From the NCBI RefSeq assembly GCF_010726765.1, contig NZ_AP022601.1:5270001-5334000 (forward strand): DNA of 64,000 bases. The letters are read 5' to 3'. The DNA is from Mycobacterium gallinarum. Lineage in GTDB: Bacteria > Actinomycetota > Actinomycetes > Mycobacteriales > Mycobacteriaceae. Numbering within the stretch: position 1 is the first letter of the stretch; every line of letters begins with the position of its first letter. The translations under genes were made by a program, and so were the position numbers. Shown piece after piece: positions 1 to 9,069 of the stretch. The notes below the pieces were generated by a model. That model made no database searches, was not told the origin of the DNA, and saw only the letters and a program-made list of their open reading frames with translations.

Positions 1-162
1 CTGAACCGCGCGCGGTGTCAGACCGTCGCCGCACGCTTTGTCGCGTGGGAACTGCGCCGAATCGATCACCAGCACGTCGCGCCCGGCCCGGCACGCCCAC
101 GCCGCCGCGGCCGAACCGGCGGGCCCGGCCCCGACGACCACCACATCGGCTCGCGTTTGCAT
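1..162 (-). CDS. menJ: Geranylgeranyl reductase family FAD protein (MenJ/Rv0561c-like), N-terminal part
   Basis: Only the first 54 codons are in the window; the gene runs off the left edge. They start at an ATG (160-162) and show the FAD-binding Rossmann motif VVVVGAGPAGSAAA, then a FPRDKACGDGLTPRA segment typical of geranylgeranyl reductase-family flavoproteins. In M. tuberculosis the gene beside grcC1 in this divergent arrangement is Rv0561c (MenJ), which reduces one isoprene unit of menaquinone-9. That assignment rests on synteny plus the N-terminal motif. It is divergent from the polyprenyl synthase with about 20 bases between the starts, so the promoters must overlap the coding regions. 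Confidence 0.75.
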   Translation of the reverse strand, partial: MQTRADVVVVGAGPAGSAAAAWACRAGRDVLVIDSAQFPRDKACGDGLTPRAVQ

Positions 163-183
163 AGCTCCCAGTATGTTGGCAGG

Positions 184-1191
184 GTGAGGACACCGGCGAG
201 TGTGGTGGCAGGCGTCGACTTCGGAGACCCCGCCTTTGCGCAGGATGTGCGCGAGGCCGTGGCCCGAATCGAAGATTTGATGGCCACTGAGCTGGGCAAA
301 GCCGACGAATTGATGTCCGCGGCCGTACAGCACCTGTTCCAGGCGGGCGGTAAGCGGTTCCGCCCGCTGTTCACGGTGTTGGCGGCGCGCCTCGGCCCCG
401 AACCCGATGCGTGGCAGGTCGACGTGGCGGGCGCCGTCATCGAGCTGGTCCACCTGGCGACGCTGTACCACGACGACGTGATGGACGAGGCCCAGGTGCG
501 TCGCGGTGCGCCGAGCGCGAACGCGCGGTGGAGCAACAACATCGCGATCCTCGCTGGCGACTATCTGTTCGCGACGGCGTCGCGGCTGGTTTCCCGGCTG
601 GGTCCGGAGGCGGTGCGCGTAATCGCCGACACGTTCGCCCAGCTGGTCACGGGACAGATGCGGGAAACCCGCGGCGCGGCCGACCATGTCGACTCCGTCG
701 AGCACTACCTGAAGGTGGTGTACGAGAAGACGGCTTGCCTGATCGCGGCGTCCGGCCGGTTCGGAGCGACGTTCTCCGGCGCCGACGAGGAGCAGATCGA
801 ACGGTTGAGCCGCCTCGGCGGCATCGTCGGCACGGCGTTCCAGATCTCCGACGACATCATCGACATCGACAGCGATCCAGACGAATCCGGCAAACTGCCC
901 GGCACGGACCTGCGCGAAGGCGTGCACACCCTCCCGGTGCTCTACGCGCTACGGGACACCGGCCCCGACGCCGACCGGCTGCGTGAGCTGCTCGCCGGCC
1001 CCGTCGAGAACGACGACGACCTGGCCGAGGCGCTGCGCCTGCTGCGTGCCTCGCAGGGCATGGTGAAGGCCAAGCAGACTGTCGCCGAGTACGCCGCGCA
1101 GGCACGCGAGGAGCTGGCGAACCTGCCGGAGAGCCCCGGGCGCCAGGCGTTGGCGACGCTGGCCGACTACACGGCCAATCGCCACGGCTGA
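184..1191 (+). CDS. grcC1: Polyprenyl diphosphate synthase (GrcC1-like)
   Basis: 335 aa, the normal length for trans-prenyltransferases. The GGKRFRP motif (about 55-61), first aspartate-rich motif DDVMD (97-101) followed by RRG, and second motif DDIID (223-227) give the Mg2+/diphosphate sites of a chain-elongating prenyl diphosphate synthase acting on isopentenyl diphosphate. I chose the GTG at 184 (VRTPASVVAG) because the family begins at this point; an upstream ATG at 157 would overlap the divergent reductase start. Its position beside a menaquinone reductase suggests that it makes the menaquinone side chain or a related polyprenyl chain. Orthologue of Rv0562 by synteny and motif. Confidence 0.9.
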   Translation: MRTPASVVAGVDFGDPAFAQDVREAVARIEDLMATELGKADELMSAAVQHLFQAGGKRFRPLFTVLAARLGPEPDAWQVDVAGAVIELVHLATLYHDDVMDEAQVRRGAPSANARWSNNIAILAGDYLFATASRLVSRLGPEAVRVIADTFAQLVTGQMRETRGAADHVDSVEHYLKVVYEKTACLIAASGRFGATFSGADEEQIERLSRLGGIVGTAFQISDDIIDIDSDPDESGKLPGTDLREGVHTLPVLYALRDTGPDADRLRELLAGPVENDDDLAEALRLLRASQGMVKAKQTVAEYAAQAREELANLPESPGRQALATLADYTANRHG

Positions 1192-1280
1192 CGGTGCCGT
1201 GGAACTTGCCGAGCCTGTCTATGCGTTAAGAGCGTGAAACGTCTCGGTATCCGTAGTCGGCCTAGTAGGAGACAGCCACA

Positions 1281-2162
1281 ATGACCTGGCATCCGCACGC
1301 CAACACCGCCAAGACGTTCGTGCTGCTCGCGGGATTTTCGGCGCTGATCGTCTTCATCGGCGCGTTGTTCGGGCGGAACATCATGTATCTGGCCGTCCTG
1401 TTCGCCGTTGGCATGAACGTCTACGTGTACTTCAACAGCGACAAGCTGGCGTTGAAGGCGATGCACGCCCAGCCGGTGAACGAGATGCAGGCACCGGTGA
1501 TGTACAAGATCGTGCGCGAACTGGCGACCACGGCACGCCAGCCGATGCCGCGGCTCTACATCAGCGACACCGCGGCCCCGAACGCGTTCGCGACGGGACG
1601 CAACCCGCGCAACGCGGCCGTCTGCTGCACGACCGGCATCCTGGGCATCCTCAACGAGCGCGAGCTACGCGCGGTGCTCGGCCACGAGCTGAGCCACGTC
1701 TACAACCGCGACATCCTCATTTCCTGCGTGGCAGGTGCCATGGCGTCGGTGGTGACGGCGCTGGCGCTCGTCGCCCAGTTCGCCGGTATGTTCGGCGGCA
1801 GCCGCGAGGGTGGCTCGAATCCCTTTGCGATGCTTCTGGTTGCGCTGCTCGGGCCGATCGCCGCGACGGTGATCAAGTTGGCAGTTTCGCGGTCGCGCGA
1901 ATACCAGGCCGATCAGTCGGGAGCCGAGTTGACGGGTGATCCGCTGGCGCTGGCGAGTGCGCTGCGCAAGATCAGCATGGGGGTGCAGCAGGCCCCGCTG
2001 CCGCCGGAACCGCAGCTCGCCGACCAGGCGCACCTGATGATCGCCAACCCGTTCCGGGCGGGGGAGAAGATCGGCAAGCTCTTCTCGACGCACCCGCCGA
2101 TGGAAGATCGCATCGCCCGGCTGGAGGCGATGGCCGGCCGCGGGCCTGATCGGTACTACTGA
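1281..2162 (+). CDS. htpX: Membrane zinc metalloprotease HtpX
   Basis: 293 aa M48-family integral membrane protease. Two hydrophobic segments lie in the first 50 residues and another pair around 155-210. The zinc motif HELSH (135-139) is followed by a third ligand region with [13 protein letters not shown]. It degrades misfolded membrane proteins at the cytoplasmic face in heat or envelope stress. An AGGAGA ribosome site (about 1267-1272) precedes the ATG. Position after grcC1 matches Rv0563. Confidence 0.95.
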   Translation: MTWHPHANTAKTFVLLAGFSALIVFIGALFGRNIMYLAVLFAVGMNVYVYFNSDKLALKAMHAQPVNEMQAPVMYKIVRELATTARQPMPRLYISDTAAPNAFATGRNPRNAAVCCTTGILGILNERELRAVLGHELSHVYNRDILISCVAGAMASVVTALALVAQFAGMFGGSREGGSNPFAMLLVALLGPIAATVIKLAVSRSREYQADQSGAELTGDPLALASALRKISMGVQQAPLPPEPQLADQAHLMIANPFRAGEKIGKLFSTHPPMEDRIARLEAMAGRGPDRYY

Positions 2163-2240
2163 TCGGGTAACGCCGCCGCCCTGACCGGCGATGACACGGG
2201 CATGCTGCGAGTCACAACCGCACCATCTAGGGTGTGGACC

Positions 2241-2777
2241 GTGCTGAACAGAATGCTGATCGGCGTCGTGGCGTCTGCGGGGGCGGCCCTCATCGGACTG
2301 CCGGGCGTCGCGATGGCCCAGCCGCCGGCACCGCCGCCACCGCCACCTCCACCGAACGTGAACGCGTACGCGCCGATGAAGCTGTCGGAGTACCAGGTGA
2401 TGGACAACCAGTGGTATGCGTTCAAGACGCCCGACGGTCTGACCTGCGTCTTGCAGCGCAACGGCGGCTACGGCTGCAGCGGCCCGATCCCCGGGGCGCC
2501 CGAGGGTGCGAACCTCGTCAGCGGTGGTCCCGGCGTCCCGTCCTTCGCCAACTCGGCGGGGGATGTGTTCGCCAACGTCGACGCCAAGCCACTTCCGGCG
2601 GGTTCGCGCCTGAGCTATCAGACGGTCAGCTGCGGTAGCGACGGGTCGGTGACAACCTGCGCGGACAGCCGCAACCAGTCCGGGTTCGTGCTCAGCCCGG
2701 CGGGCAGCTTCATCATCAACGGCGGCATCAACCCGCTGCTGGATCGACCCGAGGGCACCAACCCTTACTTCAACTGA
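2241..2777 (+). CDS. Secreted protein of unknown function, proline-rich N-terminus
   Basis: About 178 aa from the GTG at 2241; in-frame starts at 2202 and 2232 are possible, but the 2241 start gives a compact signal peptide ending near GVAMAQ. A run of about a dozen prolines follows, then a Cys-containing domain (TCVLQRNGGYGCSG, and TVSCGSD...VTTCADS) whose four cysteines suggest two disulfides. Mycobacteria encode many such small exported proteins; I recognise no named family. Probably secreted or periplasmic. Confidence 0.75.
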   Translation: MLNRMLIGVVASAGAALIGLPGVAMAQPPAPPPPPPPPNVNAYAPMKLSEYQVMDNQWYAFKTPDGLTCVLQRNGGYGCSGPIPGAPEGANLVSGGPGVPSFANSAGDVFANVDAKPLPAGSRLSYQTVSCGSDGSVTTCADSRNQSGFVLSPAGSFIINGGINPLLDRPEGTNPYFN

Positions 2778-2798
2778 GCTCCGGTGGATAGGCGCGGC

Positions 2799-3824
2799 TC
2801 AGAATCCTGAGCCGTGCACCTCGTGTCCGGGCTTCTCGGCGGCCAGACCTCGGTAGGCCTGTTCGACCGTGGAACCGTGGTTGACGACGCCGTCGACCTC
2901 CCGCGCGATCGGCATGGAGATGCCGTACTTGTCGGCAAACTCCATGATCACGCTCGCGGCCTTGACTCCCTCGGCAACCTGATTCATCGACGAGATGATC
3001 TCCTCGATCGACTTGCCGGAACCGAGTTGTTCGCCGACATGGCGGTTGCGGCTGCGCTGACTCGTGCACGTGACGATGAGGTCGCCCATGCCGGCCAGGC
3101 CCGCGAAGGTGTCGCGGTGACCGCCCATCGCTTCGCCGAGCTTCGACATCTCACGAAGGGCGCGGGCGATCACCATCGCGCGGGTGTTTTCACCGATGCC
3201 AAGGGAATAGCCCATCCCCACCGCGATCGCGTACACGTTCTTGAGTGCACCTGCCATCTCCACCCCGACGACGTCATCGGTGGTGTAAGTCCGGAATCGC
3301 CTGGTGCGGAACAGCTTTCCGAGGTTCGCTGCGAGACTCTGGTCGGGCATCGCGAGCACCGCGGCGGCCGCGTAGCCCTCGGCCACTTCCCGCGCAATGT
3401 TCGGCCCGGCGAGGATACCTGCGGGGTGTCCGGGCAGCACCTCGTTGACGATCTGGCTCATCCGGTAGTTCGTGCCCTGCTCGAGACCCTTGACCAGAGA
3501 CACCACCGGCACCCAAGGCCGTAGCTCCCTGGCGAGTTCGGTTAAGACCCCGCGGAAGCCGTGCGACGGCACGCCCATGACGATGACGTCGGCGCACTCG
3601 GCGGCCTCGGAGAAGTCGGTGGTGGCCTTGAGCGTGTGCGCCAGCTCGACCTCGTTGCCGAGGTACTTGGTGTTGCGGTGCTTGTCGTTGATGTCGTCGG
3701 CGGTCTCCTGGGAACGCACCCACTGCAGCGTCGGCCCGCGCCTGGCGCAGATGGACGCCACGGTGGTGCCCCATGAGCCTCCACCGAGGACGACGACCTT
3801 GGGTTCGCGTTGCGCAGGTGCCAT
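2799..3824 (-). CDS. gpsA: NAD(P)-dependent glycerol-3-phosphate dehydrogenase
   Basis: 341 aa, as expected for GpsA (GpdA1, Rv0564c). N-terminal Rossmann motif VVVLGGGSWGTT (10-21), then GVPSHGFRG, the SLVKGLEQG segment, GPNIAREVAEG, the conserved GALKNVYAIAVGMGYSLGIG catalytic-lysine region, and AGMGDLIVTCTS. Reduces dihydroxyacetone phosphate to sn-glycerol-3-phosphate for phospholipids. The open frame extends about 100 codons upstream, but the ATG at 3824 (MAPAQREPKV) gives the family length. Convergent with the secreted-protein gene. Confidence 0.95.
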   Translation of the reverse strand: MAPAQREPKVVVLGGGSWGTTVASICARRGPTLQWVRSQETADDINDKHRNTKYLGNEVELAHTLKATTDFSEAAECADVIVMGVPSHGFRGVLTELARELRPWVPVVSLVKGLEQGTNYRMSQIVNEVLPGHPAGILAGPNIAREVAEGYAAAAVLAMPDQSLAANLGKLFRTRRFRTYTTDDVVGVEMAGALKNVYAIAVGMGYSLGIGENTRAMVIARALREMSKLGEAMGGHRDTFAGLAGMGDLIVTCTSQRSRNRHVGEQLGSGKSIEEIISSMNQVAEGVKAASVIMEFADKYGISMPIAREVDGVVNHGSTVEQAYRGLAAEKPGHEVHGSGF

Positions 3825-3957
3825 GCCGATCAGGGTATGACTGTCGGCGAGTCGCGCGGACCGGTTTGTGGCGACTGAATGCGGGTAGATCCCCTGGCGG
3901 GTCCCACGCCCGTCGTATGGCTCGCACAACCCGACCGAGAGGCGCATCATCAGCAGC

Positions 3958-4761
3958 ATGAGGCGAGAGGTGGGCGCACAGCTCGAAGTCCAGGTGCTCG
4001 CGCCGACCGAACTGGAGTTCCAGATCGCCGTCGCACCGCACGTCAATGCTGAGGTGTCGGAATCGTTGTCCTTCGTGTTGGACGGAAAACCTGTGCAGCC
4101 CTTGGAGATAAGCGGGACGCATGGCAACAGGATCCACAAGCTTGACGTTCAAGGCGGGTTGCTGAAGGTCGACTATGCCGCGACCGTCACCGGACGAGCT
4201 GATCCGCCGCCGGTCACCGAGTACGAAAAGTCGGTGTACCTGAGGCCGAGCCGCTACGCGGAGGCCGACAAGTTCTTCGGGTTCGCGGCAACGGAATTCG
4301 GTAACTACGTCGATTCGACGACGCTGCTGGAGAAGGTGTCGTCATGGGTGGGTACGCGGCTGAACTACGTGCCCGGGTCCAGCGACCCGATCGACGGGGC
4401 GGCGGACACATTGCTCGCCGGTGCCGGAGTCTGCCGCGACTTCGCGCACCTGGTGGTGGCGCTGCTGCGAGCGGTGTTCGTTCCGGCCCGCGTCGTCTCG
4501 GTGTACGCGCCGGGCCTGTACCCGATGGACTTCCACGCGGTGGCCGAGGCGTTCGTCGAGGGGCAGTGGCGCGTCGTCGACGCCACCCTGCTGGCGCCGC
4601 GGCAGACACTGGTCCGCATCGCGACCGGTCGCGACGCCGCCGACACCGCCTTTCTGGACAACCACAGGGGCGGGATCAACCTGAACTGGATGTCGGTGAC
4701 CGCCGTCACTGACGGCGATCTGCCGAGGGACCCGATCGGCGAGCTGGTGTCGATCGGCTAG
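3958..4761 (+). CDS. Transglutaminase-like superfamily protein (copy 1)
   Basis: 267 aa. An N-terminal beta-rich domain of the kind fused to bacterial transglutaminase cores (about 1-100) precedes a papain-like core with the triad Cys159 (GAGVCRDF), His193 (PMDFHAVAE) and Asp208 (WRVVDAT). Such cytosolic proteins are usually annotated as transglutaminase-like cysteine proteases; substrate unknown. Strongly similar to the gene at 55028-55897 with identical spacing of catalytic residues (34 and 15). No signal peptide. It sits where M. tuberculosis has Rv0565c, so the locus differs from the tubercle bacillus here. Confidence 0.85.
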   Translation: MRREVGAQLEVQVLAPTELEFQIAVAPHVNAEVSESLSFVLDGKPVQPLEISGTHGNRIHKLDVQGGLLKVDYAATVTGRADPPPVTEYEKSVYLRPSRYAEADKFFGFAATEFGNYVDSTTLLEKVSSWVGTRLNYVPGSSDPIDGAADTLLAGAGVCRDFAHLVVALLRAVFVPARVVSVYAPGLYPMDFHAVAEAFVEGQWRVVDATLLAPRQTLVRIATGRDAADTAFLDNHRGGINLNWMSVTAVTDGDLPRDPIGELVSIG

Positions 4762-4765
4762 GGCG

Positions 4766-5257
4766 TCAGCGGTAGTTGACGAACTGCAGCGCGACGTCCA
4801 GGTCGGAGCCCTTGAGCAGGGCGATGACGGCCTGCAGGTCGTCGCGCTTCTTCGACGACACCCGGATCTCATCGCCCTGGATCTGGGCCTTGACGCCCTT
4901 GGGGCCCTCGTCGCGGATGATCTTGGTGATCTTCTTGGCGTCCTCGCTGCTGATGCCCTGCTTCATCTGGCCGCTGACCTTGAAGGTCTTGCCCGAAGCC
5001 TGCGGCTCTCCGACGTCGAAGGCCTTCATGGAGATGTCGCGACGGATCAGCTTTTCCTTGAAGACGTCGATTGCCGCCTTGACCCGCTCCTCGGTCGAGG
5101 ACGTGATGACGACGGTCTCCTCGCCCTGCCAGGCGATGGAGGTGTCGGTGCCGCGGAAGTCGTAGCGCGTGGACAGCTCCTTGGCCGCCTGATTGAGTGC
5201 GTTGTCGGCCTCCTGGCGGTCGACCTTGCTCACGACGTCGAACGATGAATCCGCCAT
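4766..5257 (-). CDS. yajQ: YajQ family nucleotide-binding protein
   Basis: 163 aa, full length for YajQ (Rv0566c). Begins [16 protein letters not shown] and contains LSTRYDFRG, conserved YajQ signatures, ending VALQFVNYR. Two ferredoxin-like halves bind nucleotides; some members bind cyclic di-GMP or c-di-nucleotide ligands and act as co-regulators. Tail-to-tail with the transglutaminase-like gene with four bases between stop codons. The start has an AGGAGGGCC ribosome site. Confidence 0.93.
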   Translation of the reverse strand: MADSSFDVVSKVDRQEADNALNQAAKELSTRYDFRGTDTSIAWQGEETVVITSSTEERVKAAIDVFKEKLIRRDISMKAFDVGEPQASGKTFKVSGQMKQGISSEDAKKITKIIRDEGPKGVKAQIQGDEIRVSSKKRDDLQAVIALLKGSDLDVALQFVNYR

Positions 5258-5359
5258 TGGACTCGGCCCTCCTGGTGTCTAGTGCGTTTTCGTCTTAGCG
5301 CCATCCTCGTTGTACCCTGCTATTCGCACCAAACCGGTACCCGGGTGGTGCAGCACCCA

Positions 5360-5442
5360 GGCAGGTTGCCCGAGCGGCCAATGGGAGCGGACTGTAAATC
5401 CGTCGGCTAACGCCTACACAGGTTCGAATCCTGTACCTGCCA
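5360..5442 (+). tRNA. tRNA-Tyr (anticodon GTA)
   Basis: 83 nt class II tRNA. Acceptor stem GGCAGGT (5360-5366) pairs exactly with ACCTGCC (5435-5441), discriminator A5442. The anticodon loop CTGTAAA places GTA at 5394-5396, followed by a long variable arm and the T-arm with GGTTCGAATCC. A TACCCT hexamer at 5313-5318 is a plausible -10 element. CCA is not encoded. Confidence 0.95.
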
Positions 5443-5448
5443 CACTGG

Positions 5449-5474
5449 TCAGGCCCCCTTTCGAGGGGGCCTGA
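5449..5474 (+). terminator. Strong hairpin downstream of tRNA-Tyr
   Basis: Perfect 10-bp inverted repeat TCAGGCCCCC / GGGGGCCTGA with a six-base loop TTTCGA, seven bases after the tRNA 3' end. No T-tract follows, which is common for mycobacterial intrinsic terminators. Confidence 0.8.
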
Positions 5475-5928
5475 GGTGTTCGACGGCTAACGGGATTGTC
5501 CCGGCCTGCGCGGAGTCTGCGGGTCGCGTGACTCAGCCACACCGAAATCAACGCCACCGGAGCGTTTTCCAGATATGTCGTCGTTTGGGTGACGCGCGGT
5601 GGGCGTGCCTCGAGATCGACATCGTCCAGCGCCCCCGGCGACTCAATCGACGACATCAGTGACTGGCAGGCTGAGTACTCGGGTCAGCAACACCCGATGT
5701 GGGTCGTTTCGGGAGGACCTAAGACGGATCCACCCCGGGTTTCCGTTACTTAGGCGACTTGGCTGCGGTCGAGCGTGCCCTCCGCTCGAGTACTCGGCCA
5801 GATCGCTTCGGTTGCCGACGAGCTCGAACGGGTCGCCGATCCGATTCAGCTGTGTGAGCCGCGAAACTGAAACTTAAAGGGCTTCTCGCACTTTGCCTGC
5901 ACAACTTCGGTCTAGGCGTGCGACTGAG
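5475..5928. other. Intergenic region without recognised gene
   Basis: About 450 bp between the tRNA terminator and the thioesterase stop. Several short frames cross it but none has a ribosome site with coding-like composition. I see no repeat or RNA motif beyond the terminator already listed. Confidence 0.6.
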
Positions 5929-6711
5929 CTATGCGACGTTGGCGTGGGGCGCGTCGAATCCAAAGAGCAGTGGCTCCAGGGCGGCGAACAGTTGCTTGCG
6001 GTCGCTGATGTGGAAGTGGTTGCCTTTGAGCATCTGCACTGAGAATTCGGCCACGGTACGCGAACTCCATTGGCGCAGCTCACGCTCGCTGACCAGGAAG
6101 TCGTCGCTGCCACCGAAGGCGTGGATCGGGCACGTCAGGGGCACCGACGTGGCGTCGTCATCCGTTGCGCCGAGACGCAGGTCGATTCGAGCTAACGCGA
6201 CCGCTTTCTTCCGCAAACACGGCCACCGGTCCAGCTCGACCGGTAGACCGCCGATGTCGGACAGGACCTTGCTCAGCTGTTGATCGTCGACGTCGTGCAC
6301 CATGTGTATCGCTGTCGGCAGGTGCGGTGGGGGGAAGGAAGACACGATCAAGGCGCTCGGCAGGGGTAGGCCCGCCGCCGCGCGCAGGCTGGCCAGTCGG
6401 TACGCCACGAGTGCGCCGAAGCTGTGGCCGAAGAATACGTGCGGTTCGTCGAGCAGCGGACCGAGCCGATCGTGGATCGCCTCAACGAGCTCGCTGAGCG
6501 TGGCGAAGCGTTCGCGATCGGGCACGTCGACGGCAACGACGTCGACATCCGCGCTGAGGCCCCTCTTCCAGAGGTTGAACGAGCTGGCCCCGCCCCCGGC
6601 GTGGTGGAAGCAGATCAAGCGGACGCGTCGAGTCGCCTTCCGCGAGCTCGTCGCACCCGACAAACGGGAGATCGGACGGGCGGGCTCTTCCGTCAGCGTC
6701 TTGACCAACAT
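5929..6711 (-). CDS. Type II thioesterase (alpha/beta-hydrolase, TesA/GrsT family)
   Basis: 260 aa. Starts at the ATG 6709-6711 with ribosome site GAGAGGA six bases upstream, although the frame is open further. Family signatures: RLICFHHAGGGASSF (oxyanion region), nucleophile elbow GHSFGALVAY, a CPIHAFGGSDD segment carrying the catalytic Asp, and GNHFHIS with the catalytic His. These enzymes clear stalled acyl groups from PKS/NRPS carrier proteins. No PKS or NRPS lies in the window, so the partner is elsewhere. Divergent from the RclC-like operon with a 239-bp shared promoter region. Confidence 0.88.
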   Translation of the reverse strand: MLVKTLTEEPARPISRLSGATSSRKATRRVRLICFHHAGGGASSFNLWKRGLSADVDVVAVDVPDRERFATLSELVEAIHDRLGPLLDEPHVFFGHSFGALVAYRLASLRAAAGLPLPSALIVSSFPPPHLPTAIHMVHDVDDQQLSKVLSDIGGLPVELDRWPCLRKKAVALARIDLRLGATDDDATSVPLTCPIHAFGGSDDFLVSERELRQWSSRTVAEFSVQMLKGNHFHISDRKQLFAALEPLLFGFDAPHANVA

Positions 6712-6950
6712 GTCGGGTCCTCTCGTGGTGATGAGAGCGACTTTGACGTCGGCACCTTGGCGAATCCTTAAAGGATCTGCGCGCACTGCGAGCAACCCGA
6801 CCAGAATTCGACTGGCCGGCGCCGGACCTGCCTCCGTTCGCCTGCAAGATCCAGACGGCACCCGTGTAACGCCTGCTGCATTCGGCGCCACTCCGCACGG
6901 TAACCATCAGCGCGGCCCTGATCGGCGCCGCACGGAGTGAAGGAGACGTT

Positions 6951-7454
6951 ATGGCGGGGATCCATCTCGAGGGCAGGATCGACGAATCCTCGACGGAGTC
7001 GACGGTGGCACGAGTGGGCGCTGTGCTCGCGCGGTATGGCCTGGTTGTCGTGATCGGCTGGATTGGCCTTCTGAAGTTCACGGCCTATGAAGCGCAGGGC
7101 ATCGAGCCGCTGGTGGCTCACAGTCCGTTCATGTCGTGGGTGTACGGGGTGTTCTCGGTGGGCGCCTTCGCGGCGCTGCTTGGCGTCGTCGAGGTGGGCA
7201 CCGCGGTGCTGCTCGCGGTCAAGCCGTGGTGGCCGCGCCTGTCGGCGCTCGGCAGTGTTGCGTCGATTGGACTGTTCGTCGCCACGATCAGCTTTCTGTT
7301 CACGACGCCCGGTGTCGGCGAGGCATCGGCCGGCGGCTTCCCGTTTTTGTCGATGACAGGTCAGTTTCTGATCAAAGATGTTGCGCTGCTCGGGCTTTCG
7401 GTATGGAGTCTGGGCGACGCGCTGCGCGCGGCCAGGCTGGCGCAGCATGCCTGA
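6951..7454 (+). CDS. RclC/YkgB-like (DUF417) integral membrane protein
   Basis: 167 aa with four predicted membrane helices (about 22-42, 62-82, 88-115, 133-155). WIGLLKFTAYEAQGI, followed by SPFMSW, GVVEVG and FLFTTP plus LSMTGQFLIKD match the DUF417 family, whose E. coli member RclC belongs to the hypochlorite-response rclABC operon. Ribosome site GAAGGAG at 6939-6945. First gene of a four- or five-gene operon: its stop overlaps the next start by 8 bp. A role in oxidant or thiol stress at the membrane is inferred from RclC, not shown. Confidence 0.85.
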   Translation: MAGIHLEGRIDESSTESTVARVGAVLARYGLVVVIGWIGLLKFTAYEAQGIEPLVAHSPFMSWVYGVFSVGAFAALLGVVEVGTAVLLAVKPWWPRLSALGSVASIGLFVATISFLFTTPGVGEASAGGFPFLSMTGQFLIKDVALLGLSVWSLGDALRAARLAQHA

Positions 7455-8163
7455 GCTCAGCTGGGATTTCTCTGGATTGCGGGCCCTGTTCATCAACTGC
7501 ACGTTGAAGAAGTCCCCGGAGCTCAGTAACACCGGCGGCTTGATCGACATCTCGACGCGGATCATGGCAGCCCACGGTGTCGAGGTCGACGTCGTGCGCG
7601 CGATCGACCACGACATCGCCACCGGGGTGTGGCCCGACATGCGTGAACACGGCTGGGACAGCGATGATTGGCCGGAGATCTTCGACAAGGTACTTGCCTC
7701 AGACATTCTGGTGCTGGCGGGCCCGATCTGGCTGGGTGACAACAGCTCTGTGATGAAGAAAGTGCATGAACGCCTTTATGGTGGCTCTCACCTGCTCAAC
7801 GATGCCGGCCAATACCTGTACTACGGACGCGTCGGAGGCTGCCTTATCACCGGCAACGAGGACGGGGTCAAGCACTGTGCCCAAAACGCGCTCTACACCC
7901 TGCAACACATCGGCTACACCATTCCGCCGCAGGCCGATGCAGGCTGGATTGGCGAAGCGGGGCCGGGGCCGTCGTACCTGGATCCCGGTTCGGGCGGACC
8001 GGATAACGACTTCACGAACCGCAATACGACGTTCATGACGTGGAATCTGATGCATTTGGCCCGCATGCTGCGCGACGGTGGCGGAGTACCGGCGTACGGA
8101 AACCTTCGAACCGGTTGGGATGCGGGGTGCCGGTATGACTTCGAGAACCCTGAGTACCGCTGA
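7447..8163 (+). CDS. Flavodoxin-fold NADPH-dependent FMN reductase family protein
   Basis: 238 aa. Starts at ATG 7447 inside the end of the DUF417 gene, so translation is probably coupled. LRALFINCTLKKSPELSNTG is the phosphate-binding loop of NADPH-dependent FMN reductases; ILVLAGPIWLGDNSSVMKK is the second flavin-contact strand/loop, and GGCLITGNEDG the third. Likely a cytosolic quinone or azo-type reductase using FMN. Its place between an RclC-like protein and an ECF sigma pair suggests an oxidative or electrophile stress role (inference). Confidence 0.85.
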   Translation: MPELSWDFSGLRALFINCTLKKSPELSNTGGLIDISTRIMAAHGVEVDVVRAIDHDIATGVWPDMREHGWDSDDWPEIFDKVLASDILVLAGPIWLGDNSSVMKKVHERLYGGSHLLNDAGQYLYYGRVGGCLITGNEDGVKHCAQNALYTLQHIGYTIPPQADAGWIGEAGPGPSYLDPGSGGPDNDFTNRNTTFMTWNLMHLARMLRDGGGVPAYGNLRTGWDAGCRYDFENPEYR

Positions 8164-8172
8164 GGGGATACG

Positions 8173-8820
8173 ATGCTGCTCGTCATGACCAGGACGGCTG
8201 GTGACGAAGAAGAACTCATCGCGGCCCTGCGCAACCGCGAGGAGTCCGCGTTCGTGTCTCTGGTGGATCGTCATACGCCTGCGATGCTGCGTGTGGCGCG
8301 AGGTTATGTGTCGAGCCGCGAGCTCGCCGAGGAGGTTGTCCAGGAAACCTGGATCGCCCTGCTCAAAGGAATCGACTCGTTTGAGGGCCGATCATCTTTG
8401 CGCACATGGCTTTTCACCGTCATGATAAATATCGCGAAGCGCAAAGGCGTGCGCGAGCGTCGTGACGCTGATGCCGCGGTGATGGCCTTCACCGGCAGCA
8501 CTGTCGATCCGGCGCGCTTCCGGGACGCCGACGACCGCTATCCAGGGCACTGGAGACCGGAGCAACAGCCGTCGCCGTTTCCGGAGACGCCCGAAGGCTC
8601 GGTTCTCGGTGATGAACTCATCAGCCTTGCGCAACGAGAGCTCGACAAGCTGCCCGAGCGGCAACGACTCGTTGTCACAATGCGCGACGTGCTGGGACTC
8701 GATTCCGCCGAAGTGTGCGAGCATCTCGGCATCACAGTCGCCAATCAACGGGTGCTCCTGCATCGGGGCCGAGCCGCGGTCCGGCAGGCCCTCGAGGACT
8801 ATCTGAGGGAAAGCTCATGA
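8173..8820 (+). CDS. ECF-family RNA polymerase sigma factor
   Basis: 215 aa. Region 2 is clear (AFVSLVDRHTPAMLRVARGY, EEVVQETWIALLKGI, LRTWLFTVMINIAK) and region 4 ends with LPERQRLVVTMRDVLG and a helix-turn-helix LDSAEVCEHLGITVANQRVLLHRGRAAVRQ. The linker of about 60 residues is longer than usual. Ribosome site GAGGGG, 5 bp before the ATG. Stop overlaps the start of the anti-sigma gene (ATGA). Directs core polymerase to a small regulon when released; which of the named mycobacterial ECF factors it matches is not clear from sequence alone. Confidence 0.93.
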   Translation: MLLVMTRTAGDEEELIAALRNREESAFVSLVDRHTPAMLRVARGYVSSRELAEEVVQETWIALLKGIDSFEGRSSLRTWLFTVMINIAKRKGVRERRDADAAVMAFTGSTVDPARFRDADDRYPGHWRPEQQPSPFPETPEGSVLGDELISLAQRELDKLPERQRLVVTMRDVLGLDSAEVCEHLGITVANQRVLLHRGRAAVRQALEDYLRESS

Positions 8821-9056
8821 GCACAGATTCGATGGACTGCAACGAACTCGTGGAGTTGATCACCGCCTACCTCGACCGCTCTCTGGATCTCGAGGACCGT
8901 GCGCGGTTCGACACCCACCTGTTGGAATGCGAAGGCTGTGAGAACTACCTTCAACAGTTCCGCAGGACCGTGGGCACCATCGGCAAGATCCCCGTCGGCG
9001 AGCTCGATCCAACCTTCCGAGATCGCCTCCTCGACGCGTTCAAAGAATGGCATTAG
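8817..9056 (+). CDS. Zinc-finger (ZAS) anti-sigma factor
   Basis: 79 aa soluble protein with the ZAS signature H-x3-C-x2-C in FDTHLLECEGCENYL (residues about 31-45) and an upstream helix ELVELITAYLDRSL. Such proteins bind and block the ECF sigma factor encoded just upstream; many release it when the zinc cysteines are oxidised. No membrane segment, so the signal is probably cytosolic. Four-base ATGA overlap with the sigma gene. Normal length for the short ZAS class. Confidence 0.9.
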   Translation: MSTDSMDCNELVELITAYLDRSLDLEDRARFDTHLLECEGCENYLQQFRRTVGTIGKIPVGELDPTFRDRLLDAFKEWH

Positions 9057-9069
9057 ACCGTCTGTAACG

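Noticed and set aside
3825..4139. N-terminal extension of gpsA
   Set aside because: Adds over 100 residues before the Rossmann motif that no GpsA has and overlaps the divergent transglutaminase-like gene.
5414..5656. 80-aa minus-strand frame across the tRNA-Tyr 3' end
   Set aside because: It includes tRNA and terminator sequence; the ending SVAGTGFEPV is a known artefact of translated tRNA genes.
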